The translations under genes and the position numbers were made by a program. The notes under the pieces are model-generated. The model had not been told where the DNA came from, did not search any database, and worked only from the letters and a program-made list of their open reading frames with translations. Positions 7,318 to 15,013 of a DNA stretch of 15,839 nucleotides are shown here, piece after piece. How positions within the stretch are numbered: the stretch's first letter is position 1; the number at the start of each line of letters is the position of its first letter. This DNA is from CAZXVW01 sp964644025 (GTDB taxonomy: Bacteria; Acidobacteriota; Terriglobia; Bryobacterales; Bryobacteraceae), in assembly GCA_964644025.1 (NCBI GenBank), contig CAZXVW010000102.1, forward strand, positions 1 to 15,839. The letters run 5' to 3'.

Positions 7318-7353
7318 TAGACTGCAATGGATCAGAAAGCGGCGCCAGCCGCC

Positions 7354-7359
7354 AGGAGG
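7354..7359 (+). promoter_or_regulatory. Consensus Shine-Dalgarno that decides the GH127 start
   Basis: AGGAGG lies nine bases before ATG 7369. It is the strongest ribosome-binding site in the window and places the start immediately before a normal signal peptide, favouring 7369 over the in-frame ATG at 7327. Confidence 0.7.
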
Positions 7360-7368
7360 GAAACTAAT

Positions 7369-9459
7369 ATGCCACGATCCTTGAAAATCTTCTGGGTCCT
7401 GTCAACCGCCATAGTCCTGGCCGCCGGGGTTTGTTTCGCGGCGCCCGCCACGCGCGACTACGGCGTCGTCAAGAACCAGGCCAGCCCGTACGCCAGGCTC
7501 CACAGCGTCGACTTGAGCGCGGTCCACTGGACCAAGGGGTTCTGGGCGAAACGGTTCGCCCAGACCCGCGAGGTCACGCTGCCCCGGCTCTGGGAGCTGG
7601 CGGCGGACCCAACCAAGGGCCACGCCATTCAAAACTTGCGGATCGCCGCCGGCCTCGAAAAGGGGGAATTCGCCGGCACCAACTGGCAGGATGCCTGGGT
7701 GTACAAGTGGCTGGAAGCCGCTTCCTATGTCTACGCGGCGACCCATGACCCGAAGCTGCTGGCCCAGATGGACCGGATCATCGCCGTCATCGAGAAAGCC
7801 CAGCAACCGGACGGCTACATCGCCTCACAGATAACGGTTCGCGGATGGAAGAGGTTCGAGGAGCCCGGCCGCCACGAACTCTACACCATGGGCCACCTGA
7901 TTACCGCGGCCTGCGAGCATTACCGCATCACCGGCCGGACCGCGCTACTGGATGTCGCCCGCAAAGCCGCTGACTACATCTATGACACCTTCAAGACCCG
8001 TAATCCGAAGCTGGCGGATTTTCCCCGGAATCCCTCGATCATCATGGCCGGCGCCGAACTCTACCGCACCACCGGTGAACGGCGCTACCTCGACATGGCG
8101 AACTTCTTCATCGACTGGCGCGGCAGCCGTTACGGCGACGGGCGCCGCAATGTGTGGGGGCCGGCAAGAAACGGCAGCGATCTGAACCAGAACTGGCGCC
8201 CGCTGCGCAAGGAAACCGAGGTCGTCGGGCACGCGGTTTTCTTCACCTACCTGTACGGCGGCGCCGCCGACGCCTACATGGAAACCGGCGACAAGACGCT
8301 GCTGGAGGCGCTCGAACGCCTCTGGGCCGACCTCGTCAACCACAAGATGTACGTCACCGGCGGCGTCAGCCCCATGCACAAGGCCCACCCGGTGCGCCGC
8401 TTGCGGCCCGGGCATCTGGACACGATCGCCGGGGATTCCATCCATGAGGGTGTCGGCGCCCCCTACGATCTGCCGAATTCCTCCGCTTACAACGAGACCT
8501 GCGGCCAGATCGGCGACTTGATGTGGAACTGGCGGATGCTCCTGATCACCGGCCAGGCCCGCTTCGCCGACGTCATGGAGCAAACGATTTACAACTCGAT
8601 CCTTTCCGGCATCAACGTCAGCGGCAAGGGCTGGTCTTATACCAACCCGCTGCGCTGGTACGGGGCGGAGCAGCTTCTGCGGAGCAACGACGCCCACCAG
8701 CGGTTCGACCCTGGCGCCAAACACATCTGCTGTCCCACGAACCTGCTCCGTCTGCTGGCGTCTTGGAACGATTACCTGTACACCACCAGCGCCGATGGCC
8801 TTTGGGTCCACCACTACGGCGGCAACCGGCTGGAGACGACCCTGGAGAACGGAACCCGGCTGGTGTTGCGCGAAGAAACCGGCTATCCCTGGGACGGCGC
8901 AATCAAATTCACCGTCGAACAGGTAAGCCCCTCTCGCGCGTTCTCGATCGCCCTGCGCATTCCGGCCTGGGCGCAAGAGGCGACGCTGAAGGTCAACGGC
9001 CGACCGGCCGGGGGCGCGCTGGCGCCGTCCTCCTACGCCACGCTGCGCCGGAAATGGGTAGCTGGTGACGTGATCGAGTTGAATCTCCCCATGCCGGTCC
9101 GGCTGATCGGCGCCAGCCCTTTCATCGAGCAGACTCGCAACCAGGTGGCCGTCATGCGCGGCCCGATCGTCTACTGCCTGGAATCAACCGACCTGCCGGC
9201 GGGCGTTCGCTTCGAGGATGTCACTATCCCGGCGGCGGCCGAATGGAAGGCGGAGTGGCGGCCGGAACTGCTGGGTGGAGTCACCGTCCTGCGGACTCGC
9301 GCATTGGCGCTCGACAAATCGGAGACACCGGAGCTAGGCCCCTACCGCGCCATCCGCGCGGTTCGGACACGGCCCGTCGAAATCATGCTGATCCCGTATT
9401 ACGCCTGGAACAACCGCGGGGAACCGAAGATGAGCGTCTGGTTGCCGGTGCGGTGGTAA
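7369..9459 (+). CDS. Secreted GH127-type glycoside hydrolase (beta-L-arabinofuranosidase-like)
   Basis: Predicted retaining glycosidase of family GH127 (formerly DUF1680), which releases beta-L-arabinofuranose from glycans; other specificities exist among relatives. The product is 696 residues from ATG 7369. A signal peptide (about 1-24, MPRSLKIFWVLSTAIVLAAGVCFA) precedes an alpha/alpha-barrel and C-terminal beta domains. Using HypBA1 of Bifidobacterium as reference (E322, E338, C340, C417, C418), the matching residues are Glu360, Glu376 and Cys378 in NETC, and Cys454-Cys455 in HICCPTN. Spacings are identical or within one residue, so the zinc-thiolate nucleophile site looks intact. DLPNSSAYNETC is typical. 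An in-frame ATG at 7327 would add 14 hydrophilic residues ahead of the signal peptide. It ends 13 bases before the sulfatase gene. Confidence 0.92.
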   Translation: MPRSLKIFWVLSTAIVLAAGVCFAAPATRDYGVVKNQASPYARLHSVDLSAVHWTKGFWAKRFAQTREVTLPRLWELAADPTKGHAIQNLRIAAGLEKGEFAGTNWQDAWVYKWLEAASYVYAATHDPKLLAQMDRIIAVIEKAQQPDGYIASQITVRGWKRFEEPGRHELYTMGHLITAACEHYRITGRTALLDVARKAADYIYDTFKTRNPKLADFPRNPSIIMAGAELYRTTGERRYLDMANFFIDWRGSRYGDGRRNVWGPARNGSDLNQNWRPLRKETEVVGHAVFFTYLYGGAADAYMETGDKTLLEALERLWADLVNHKMYVTGGVSPMHKAHPVRRLRPGHLDTIAGDSIHEGVGAPYDLPNSSAYNETCGQIGDLMWNWRMLLITGQARFADVMEQTIYNSILSGINVSGKGWSYTNPLRWYGAEQLLRSNDAHQRFDPGAKHICCPTNLLRLLASWNDYLYTTSADGLWVHHYGGNRLETTLENGTRLVLREETGYPWDGAIKFTVEQVSPSRAFSIALRIPAWAQEATLKVNGRPAGGALAPSSYATLRRKWVAGDVIELNLPMPVRLIGASPFIEQTRNQVAVMRGPIVYCLESTDLPAGVRFEDVTIPAAAEWKAEWRPELLGGVTVLRTRALALDKSETPELGPYRAIRAVRTRPVEIMLIPYYAWNNRGEPKMSVWLPVRW

Positions 9460-9462
9460 AAT
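9454..9462 (+). promoter_or_regulatory. Candidate extended -10 for the sulfatase gene, overlapping the GH127 stop codon
   Basis: TGGTAAAAT fits the extended -10 pattern TGnTAnaaT. Its TAA is the stop codon of the GH127 gene, and it ends ten bases before ATG 9473, which predicts a leader of only a few bases. No -35 is clear. Cotranscription with GH127 remains possible because the gap is only 13 bases. Confidence 0.4.
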
Positions 9463-9472
9463 CTCCAGGCAG

Positions 9473-11149
9473 ATGAAGACCGCAAAACCGATATTGCTCG
9501 CGGCCGCCATTGCCCTGGCCGGGTTCGGCGCCGCGCCCGGGGCGCGGGACGCTGGTCGCGTCAAAGCAGCCCAGTCTTCCCGGCCCAACGTGCTGTTCAT
9601 CGCCGTCGATGATCTCCGCCCGGAACTCGGCTGCTACGGGGAAGAGCTGGTGCGCTCCCCGCATATTGACCGGCTCGCGGCACGCGGCCTCCGCTTCACC
9701 CGGGCCTTCTGCCAGCAAGCCATCTGCGGCCCCTCGCGCGCCAGCCTGATGACCGGGCTGCGGCCGGATTCCGACGGCGTCACCGACAATGCCACCTACT
9801 TCCGTAAGACGGTGCCGGACGTCATCACCCTCCCGCAGCAATTCTGGAATCACGGCTACGAGACCGTCTATATCGGCAAGATCTACCACGGCAATTTCCG
9901 GGACGAAGAGCACTCCTGGAGCCGCAAGGCAACCTTTCCGAAACGGAGATACCCGCCGCCGGTGCACGGCTACCAGTTGAAGGAGAACCAGGAGATCATC
10001 AGGCGCCGAACCGAAGAGGTCCGGAGAAAGTACGGCGCCCCCATGTGGGGGCTGATCCAGGGACCGGCCTGGGAAGCGGCCGACGTGCCGGACGATGCTT
10101 ACGAAGATGGCCGCAGCACCGAGGCCGCCCTCGCCACCTTGCGGGAACTCCGGGCGGCCGGGAAGCCGTTCTTCCTTGCCGTCGGGTTTCACAAGCCGCA
10201 CTTGCCCTTCATCGCTCCCAAACGGTACTGGGACCTTTACGACCCCTCCCGGATCAAGCTGGCCGGCAACCCCTTCGCGCCGAAAAACGCCACTTCGCTC
10301 GGGCTGCACTCGTCATTTGAATTGCGAACCCGCTACGGGATTCCCAAATCCGGACCGATCCCGGAGGAGACGGCCCGCCGTCTCATCCACGCCTACCTGG
10401 CCTGCGTCAGCTACATCGACGCCCAGATCGGCCGCATTCTCGCCGAACTGGACCGGCTCGGCCTGCGCGACAACACGATCATCCTGGTGTGGGGCGACCA
10501 TGGCTGGCACCTCGGCGAGCACGGCATCTGGGGCAAGGCGACGAATTTCGAAGTCGCCACCCGCGTGCCCTTGCTTGTCACTGCGCCGGGGCAAAAGGCG
10601 CGGGGCGTTGCTTGCGGGGCGCTGGTGGAACTCGCCGACCTGTACCCGACTCTCTGCGATCTGGCCGGCTTGCCGCTGCCGAAACACCTGGAGGGGACGA
10701 GCTTCGCGCCGCTGCTCGATGAGCCGAACCGCCCGTGGAAAAAGGCCGTCTTCAGCCAGTTTCCCAGCCCGGCGCTGCGCGAGTGGGCCGCGCTGCCGCT
10801 CTCCGACGCCATGCGGCAGACTTTCTTTGGCCCGCTGATCCGGCGGGTCGAGGCGCGGCTCAAGACCGAGGCGCCCGGCCGCTATGACCCGGATCTCTAC
10901 AACCAATACCTGATGGGGTACACGATGCGCACGGACCGGTATCGTTTCACCCGCTGGGTGGACACCCGCGAACCGAACGCGCCACCAATTGCCGTGGAAC
11001 TCTATGATCACGAAACCGACCCCGAGGAGAACACGAACATTGCCGCCGATCCCGTCCACGCGGCACTGGTGGAACAGCTCACCCGGCAGATGAAAGCCGG
11101 CTGGAAGGCCGCCCTGCCGGAGCCCGTGGCGAGGAAGTCCCGCCGGTAA
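9473..11149 (+). CDS. Secreted type I sulfatase, iduronate-2-sulfatase-like
   Basis: Arylsulfatase-superfamily enzyme that hydrolyses sulfate esters, probably on a sugar or glycan, outside the cytoplasm. It has 558 residues with a signal peptide of about 20-24 residues. The active site appears complete: Asp46-Asp47 (metal) in VDDLRP, Cys85 in CGPSRASLMTG (the C-x-P-S-R site converted to formylglycine), Lys136 and His139 in GKIYHG, GFHKPHLPF (238-246), and Asp342-His343 with Lys355 in WGDHGWHLGEHGIWGK. The end carries the usual LYDHETDPEENTNIA. The GFHKPH and GEHGIWGK wording matches iduronate-2-sulfatase-like proteins; the true substrate is unknown. Maturation needs a formylglycine-generating or anaerobic sulfatase-maturing enzyme, which is not in the window. 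It directly follows the GH127 gene, suggesting a shared substrate. Confidence 0.95.
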   Translation: MKTAKPILLAAAIALAGFGAAPGARDAGRVKAAQSSRPNVLFIAVDDLRPELGCYGEELVRSPHIDRLAARGLRFTRAFCQQAICGPSRASLMTGLRPDSDGVTDNATYFRKTVPDVITLPQQFWNHGYETVYIGKIYHGNFRDEEHSWSRKATFPKRRYPPPVHGYQLKENQEIIRRRTEEVRRKYGAPMWGLIQGPAWEAADVPDDAYEDGRSTEAALATLRELRAAGKPFFLAVGFHKPHLPFIAPKRYWDLYDPSRIKLAGNPFAPKNATSLGLHSSFELRTRYGIPKSGPIPEETARRLIHAYLACVSYIDAQIGRILAELDRLGLRDNTIILVWGDHGWHLGEHGIWGKATNFEVATRVPLLVTAPGQKARGVACGALVELADLYPTLCDLAGLPLPKHLEGTSFAPLLDEPNRPWKKAVFSQFPSPALREWAALPLSDAMRQTFFGPLIRRVEARLKTEAPGRYDPDLYNQYLMGYTMRTDRYRFTRWVDTREPNAPPIAVELYDHETDPEENTNIAADPVHAALVEQLTRQMKAGWKAALPEPVARKSRR

Positions 11150-11157
11150 GACTGCGC

Positions 11158-11180
11158 GGCACCGGGAGTGACCCGGCGCC
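11158..11180 (+). terminator. Hairpin after the sulfatase gene
   Basis: GGC-A-CCGGG pairs with CCCGG-C-GCC around the loop AGTGA, giving five plus three base pairs with one mismatch. It begins nine bases after the sulfatase stop. There is no T-run, so termination is only possible. It separates the sulfatase from the next gene, which has its own promoter candidate. Confidence 0.35.
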
Positions 11181-11201
11181 CGGTTCCTCCCCGGGGCGGA
11201 G

Positions 11202-11210
11202 TGATACACT
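11202..11210 (+). promoter_or_regulatory. Candidate extended -10 for the AP-superfamily/enolase operon
   Basis: TGATACACT matches the extended -10 pattern TGnTAnnnT. It ends 18 bases before ATG 11229, leaving room for the GGAG ribosome-binding site at 11219-11222. No -35 is clear. Confidence 0.45.
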
Positions 11211-11228
11211 TTGCTTGCGGAGCAACCC

Positions 11229-13157
11229 ATGAAGCGGCGGAAATTCGTCACCGGAACAGCGGGCGCGGCGGCCACCGTATTTGGCGGGCGGCCGCGGGCG
11301 TCGGCGTACAAGGGGGCAGGGGGCGGCAACCCGGCCAATACCCGCCGGCGGGTCCTGTTCCTCGCCGTCGACGCCATGGACCCGGCGGCGGTCCAACGCT
11401 TCCGCGATGAGTTGCCCAACATCCGCCGGGTGATGGGGGAGGGTTACAGCGGCCGCATCCTGCCCTACGTGAGCTGCTGGGGCAACATGGACTTCATGAG
11501 CATGATGACCGGAGCGCCGCCGGGCACCCAATACCGTTCCCGGCCTCCCGGAGGCGGCAGCCTGCGTCACCGGGGTTGTGTGTCGGAAACCATCTGGCAG
11601 GTGCTCGCCGGCGACCGGCGGCGCAGCCTCCTGCTGGAGTTCCCCGGCGCGATACCGGAGGAAAACGTCGCCACGATTCCCGGCCGCCGCGGTGGCCTGA
11701 CGCTGGAGCGCGCCGCGGTCTACCAGACCCGCAATGTAGTCATCCCGGGCACTTACAATGAGCAGCTCGAAACCACCGGCTGGCCCCCGGGCGGAGGGCC
11801 GAAACCCGGGCGGCAGCCGGTGGTCATCGACGATCCCCGCCCGGCCACCGGCTGGGGATCGCTGCCGCAGTCGGCCCGTCCCCCGCTCGAGATTCGCCTC
11901 GAACGGTGGCCGGCTCTCATCCTGGCGTCCGGCTCCGCCTACGATACCGTGGCGATTTACCAGCGCAAGGGCGGCCCCGTGCTCGCCCGGACCAGCGCCG
12001 GCGGGTGGTCGGATTGGGGCGAAATCGCGAGAAACGGCCGCCGGGGCCTGGTGCGGTTCCGCCTGCTCGAACTGGCGCCTGACGGAAGCCGCCTCCAGTT
12101 GCTCCGTTCGGCGGTTTGCGCGACCGACGACTTCTCCGAGCCGCCCGGGTTGGCGCGCCACCTGGCCGGCAAGCTCGGGCCGATCTGGTCCGGCTCAGCC
12201 ATCCCGCCGAATCCAAACGACCCCTTCTGGGAAGCCGGCGAGGCAGAGGCCCTGGAAGGAACTATGCGGATAGCCGGCGCGGCCCTGGAAACGCTGGAAT
12301 CCTGGGATTGGGATTTCTTCCTCCACAAAACGGGGCTGGTGGACAAGGCGCTGCACCAGTGCCTCACCCTGGCCGATCCGTCTTACTACCGGTATGATGC
12401 GGCGCTCGGCAAGCGGGCCGACGCGGTTTACCGACGGGCTTACATGGGCCTCGACCAGGTGATCGGCAAGCTGCTCGGCGCGCTCGAACAACGAGGCGAT
12501 ACCGTGCTGGTCGTCGCCGGGGACCACGGCGGCGGCGTGAACAACGTCGTCTGCGACATTGACCAGCGCTTGCGCGACGCCGGCCTGCTCGCTGGCGCCG
12601 GCCGCGACATCGACTGGTCCCGGACCCGCGCCTATACCAAGCGCCAGCGCCAGGGCACCGAGATCTTCATCAATCTCAAGGGGAGGGAACCCCAGGGAAT
12701 CGTCGATCCGGCCGACTACGAGAAAACCCAGGAGGCGGTGATTGACGCGTTGCTGGACTGGCGCAGCCCGCTCGATGGCCGGCGTGCCGTGACCTACGCT
12801 CTGAAACTGCGTGACGCCGCCTTGATCGGCTACTGGGGCCCGGAAGCCGGCGATGTCCAGTTCTGCTACAACCCCGGCTTCGTGTGGGGCGTGAATCCGG
12901 ACGGCGCGGCCATTGCCCCTGCTCGAAGCCCGGTTTCCAATCATGGACCGCAGATTGTCACCGGAGAAACGGGCTACAGTTCCATGATGGGCCAGATGCT
13001 GGCATGGGGACCGGGCGTGGCCCGGGGCGTCCAGCGGGACGAGACCGCGCTCGGGCCGATCCCGATCGCCTCGGTGGCTCCGACGGTGAGCCGCCTGCTG
13101 GGGTGCCGGGCGCCGGCCGGCTGCCAGCTCGGCCCGATACTGGAGATGCTGGCCTGA
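11229..13157 (+). CDS. Tat-exported alkaline-phosphatase-superfamily protein (phosphodiesterase/nucleotide pyrophosphatase-like)
   Basis: Protein of 642 residues, probably a metal-dependent phospho- or sulfo-ester hydrolase, or a derivative of one. I start it at ATG 11229, with GGAG six bases upstream, rather than at the in-frame TTG 18 bases earlier; this gives a Tat signal MKRRKFVTGTAGAAATVFGG. Likely metal ligands are all visible: Asp48 (LAVDAMDP), Asp372 and His376 (VDKALH), Asp432-His433 (GDHGG) and His572 (SNHG). The nucleophile segment is unusual: in PYVSCWGNMDFMSMMTGAPP the position nine residues before Thr94 of MTG, normally Thr, Ser or Cys, is Gly85, with Ser82/Cys83 nearby. Residues about 140-320 are an inserted beta-rich region. 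It is followed 21 bases later by the enolase-family gene, probably in one operon. The substrate is unknown. Confidence 0.82.
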   Translation: MKRRKFVTGTAGAAATVFGGRPRASAYKGAGGGNPANTRRRVLFLAVDAMDPAAVQRFRDELPNIRRVMGEGYSGRILPYVSCWGNMDFMSMMTGAPPGTQYRSRPPGGGSLRHRGCVSETIWQVLAGDRRRSLLLEFPGAIPEENVATIPGRRGGLTLERAAVYQTRNVVIPGTYNEQLETTGWPPGGGPKPGRQPVVIDDPRPATGWGSLPQSARPPLEIRLERWPALILASGSAYDTVAIYQRKGGPVLARTSAGGWSDWGEIARNGRRGLVRFRLLELAPDGSRLQLLRSAVCATDDFSEPPGLARHLAGKLGPIWSGSAIPPNPNDPFWEAGEAEALEGTMRIAGAALETLESWDWDFFLHKTGLVDKALHQCLTLADPSYYRYDAALGKRADAVYRRAYMGLDQVIGKLLGALEQRGDTVLVVAGDHGGGVNNVVCDIDQRLRDAGLLAGAGRDIDWSRTRAYTKRQRQGTEIFINLKGREPQGIVDPADYEKTQEAVIDALLDWRSPLDGRRAVTYALKLRDAALIGYWGPEAGDVQFCYNPGFVWGVNPDGAAIAPARSPVSNHGPQIVTGETGYSSMMGQMLAWGPGVARGVQRDETALGPIPIASVAPTVSRLLGCRAPAGCQLGPILEMLA

Positions 13158-13178
13158 GCCAGCAGGAAGGGAAGTGTG

Positions 13179-14441
13179 ATGCGAACGCGGAGACAGTTCT
13201 TGAAAAGCAGCCTGCTCGGCGCCGCCGGGTTGCTTAGCCTGCGAGAGACCCTCGAAGCCGCCGGGAGCGCGATCCCCAACCTGAAGATCACCGGCATTAG
13301 AGTTCACCGGCTCCGCCAGCCGCTCGCCGAACCGATGGGCTATTGCTGTGCTCGCGGGAGTCCGCTCGGGATGACGTCGGTCGGCGCCAGCGTCATCGAG
13401 GTCACCACCGACGCCGGGATCACCGGCTGGGGCGACGGGCAATGGGCGGGGGACGTCTTGCGCCAGAATCGGGACCGGGTGATCGGCCGTTCCCCGTTCG
13501 AGGCCGAGGCGATCTTCGACGAACTGACCGAACTCAGCCGGGTCCCGTTCCACGCGATTCCCCGGAGGGCCCCCTCGCCGGGCGGGCTGGACGTGGCTCT
13601 GTGGGATCTCATGGGCAAGGCGCTCGGCAAGCCCGTTTCGGCGCTGCTGGGCAAACAGTACCGGAAGCGCGTGATGCCGTACGCTTCGGCCGGCTACCGC
13701 AAGGACTGGCCGGATCTGGAAGCCGGATTCGCCGCCGAACTCCGTCACTGGACCAGAGACGTGGGCTTCCGCGCCGCCAAGGTCAAGACCGGCTACGGAC
13801 CGGCCACCGATGTTCGGGTGATCCGCGCCGTCCGCCAGGCCATCGGCGAGGAAATTCACCTCGGAATCGACTCCGGAACCCCGGGCGCCTACGATGACGG
13901 AACAGCCGTGATGCTGGGCCGGCAACTGGAGGAGTTCAACCTCGAATTCTGGGAAGAGCCGATTAACAAGTGGGACCTGGAGGGCTATGCCCGTCTGAAG
14001 AACGCCTTGCGCATTCCGCTGGCCAGCGGCGAGGCCCTGCCGGTGGACTGGGTGATCGAAAACTACATTCAGAGGAAGACGGTGGATATCGTGCAACCGG
14101 ACATCAGCACCTGCGGCTTCACCGGCGGCAAGAGGATCACTTACGCCTGCGCGTTGAACCGCGTGCGCCTGGTGCCCCACAGTTGGGGAACGCCGATCCG
14201 GATCGCCTCCGAGATGCACTGGGTGGCCTGCATCCCGGCGATGTTCCGGGCCTGGAATCCTCCTCCCTGCCTGTTCGAGTTGCACCTGCCGCACGAAAGC
14301 CCGGCCTGGGATCTGACGCGAAAACGGATCGAGGTGGACGCCAAGGATGGCCGGATCGCGGTTCCCACCGGAGCTGGTCTGGGAATCGAGATTGACCGGG
14401 ATGCCCTGGCGCGCTACCGGACCTCCGTGGTCAACATCTGA
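13179..14441 (+). CDS. Tat-exported enolase-superfamily protein (mandelate racemase subgroup)
   Basis: Predicted Mg-dependent racemase or sugar-acid dehydratase of the mandelate racemase/muconate-lactonizing group, 420 residues. ATG 13179 is chosen over the GTG three bases earlier because it sits at a normal distance from the purine-rich AGGAAGGGAAG. The N-terminus MRTRRQFLKSSLLGAAGLL is a Tat signal, unusual for this mostly cytoplasmic family but, as I recall, known in Planctomycetota and Acidobacteriota. Catalytic residues visible: Lys201/Lys203 in AAKVKTG, metal ligands Asp231, a Glu of FWEEP (259-260) and Glu285 (ASGEAL), the Asp308 (QPDIS) and His334 (VPHSWG) dyad, and a Glu of CLFELHLP. 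The full set suggests an active enzyme; the substrate is unassigned. It lies between the AP-superfamily gene and the HEAT-repeat gene with gaps of 21 and 17 bases. Confidence 0.92.
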   Translation: MRTRRQFLKSSLLGAAGLLSLRETLEAAGSAIPNLKITGIRVHRLRQPLAEPMGYCCARGSPLGMTSVGASVIEVTTDAGITGWGDGQWAGDVLRQNRDRVIGRSPFEAEAIFDELTELSRVPFHAIPRRAPSPGGLDVALWDLMGKALGKPVSALLGKQYRKRVMPYASAGYRKDWPDLEAGFAAELRHWTRDVGFRAAKVKTGYGPATDVRVIRAVRQAIGEEIHLGIDSGTPGAYDDGTAVMLGRQLEEFNLEFWEEPINKWDLEGYARLKNALRIPLASGEALPVDWVIENYIQRKTVDIVQPDISTCGFTGGKRITYACALNRVRLVPHSWGTPIRIASEMHWVACIPAMFRAWNPPPCLFELHLPHESPAWDLTRKRIEVDAKDGRIAVPTGAGLGIEIDRDALARYRTSVVNI

Positions 14442-14458
14442 ATTTCTCGAGGATCCAC

Positions 14459-15013
14459 GTGAGCGCCAACTGGAAGGAGACGATCGAGGCAGTGATCCGG
14501 AGCGGCGATCCGGAAGCGTTGCGCCGGCTGGCCCGGACGCGCGCGGCGCGGGTGATCCGGTACTTGAACAGCCGCCTCTACACCGATGACGAGGAGGAGA
14601 AGTGGCGCACCGTGCGCGCCTTCGGCATCGTCGCCGGCATCGCCGCCGGGGTGGACGCCGAACGGGTAGCCGACCTGCTGCGCCGGTTTGCGTGGGCGCT
14701 GAATGATGAATCCGGGGCCGTCCCGTACGGGATTCCGGAAGCCATGGGTGAGATCCTCGCCACGCGGCCGGAATTCCAGCGGGCCTTTCTGCCGGTGCTC
14801 TGCTCCTTGCTGACCGAGGAAGAAATGAGCCAGACGGGGCCGGTGGAGCGCGGTGCGATCTGGGCGGTGGGGCGGGTGGGCCCGCCGGCGGCCGAGCATT
14901 CGCGTGAGGTGGTGGCGGCCGTGCGCGCTGCGGCCGACTCGCACCCAGACGCCGTGACGCGCGGGGTCGCGGCCCAGGCACTGGAACGAATCACGGGAAC
15001 ATCGCAATCATGA
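14459..15013 (+). CDS. HEAT-repeat protein, DVU0298-like
   Basis: Small soluble all-helical protein of 184 residues with no signal peptide. It resembles the HEAT-repeat family named after Desulfovibrio DVU0298; I recall the pattern but cannot confirm it here. Landmarks: KWRTVRAFGIVAG (48-60), WALNDESG (79-86), PEAMGEI (93-99) and GAIWAVGRVG (132-141), which fit three to four HEAT-type helical pairs. Its function is unknown; such repeats usually bind proteins. The start is GTG with GAGG (14449-14452) six bases upstream. Its stop codon overlaps the start of the Crp/Fnr gene as ATGA, which suggests translational coupling and a role related to that regulator. Confidence 0.78.
   Translation: MSANWKETIEAVIRSGDPEALRRLARTRAARVIRYLNSRLYTDDEEEKWRTVRAFGIVAGIAAGVDAERVADLLRRFAWALNDESGAVPYGIPEAMGEILATRPEFQRAFLPVLCSLLTEEEMSQTGPVERGAIWAVGRVGPPAAEHSREVVAAVRAAADSHPDAVTRGVAAQALERITGTSQS

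Noticed and set aside
6226..11228. Intrinsic terminators after the ThuA-like and sulfatase genes as firm calls
   Set aside because: The hairpins are short and lack T-runs, so they are kept only as low-confidence features.
11211..11228. TTG at 11211 as start of the AP-superfamily gene
   Set aside because: ATG 11229 has GGAG six bases upstream and puts the twin-arginine motif at the expected position; the six extra residues would cover the ribosome-binding site.
12195..14981. A 928-codon open frame on the minus strand, antisense to the AP-superfamily, enolase-family and HEAT-repeat genes
   Set aside because: It has low-complexity Arg/Pro/Ala/Gly composition, no recognisable domain, and lies opposite three well-supported genes. 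Long antisense frames are expected in high-GC DNA.
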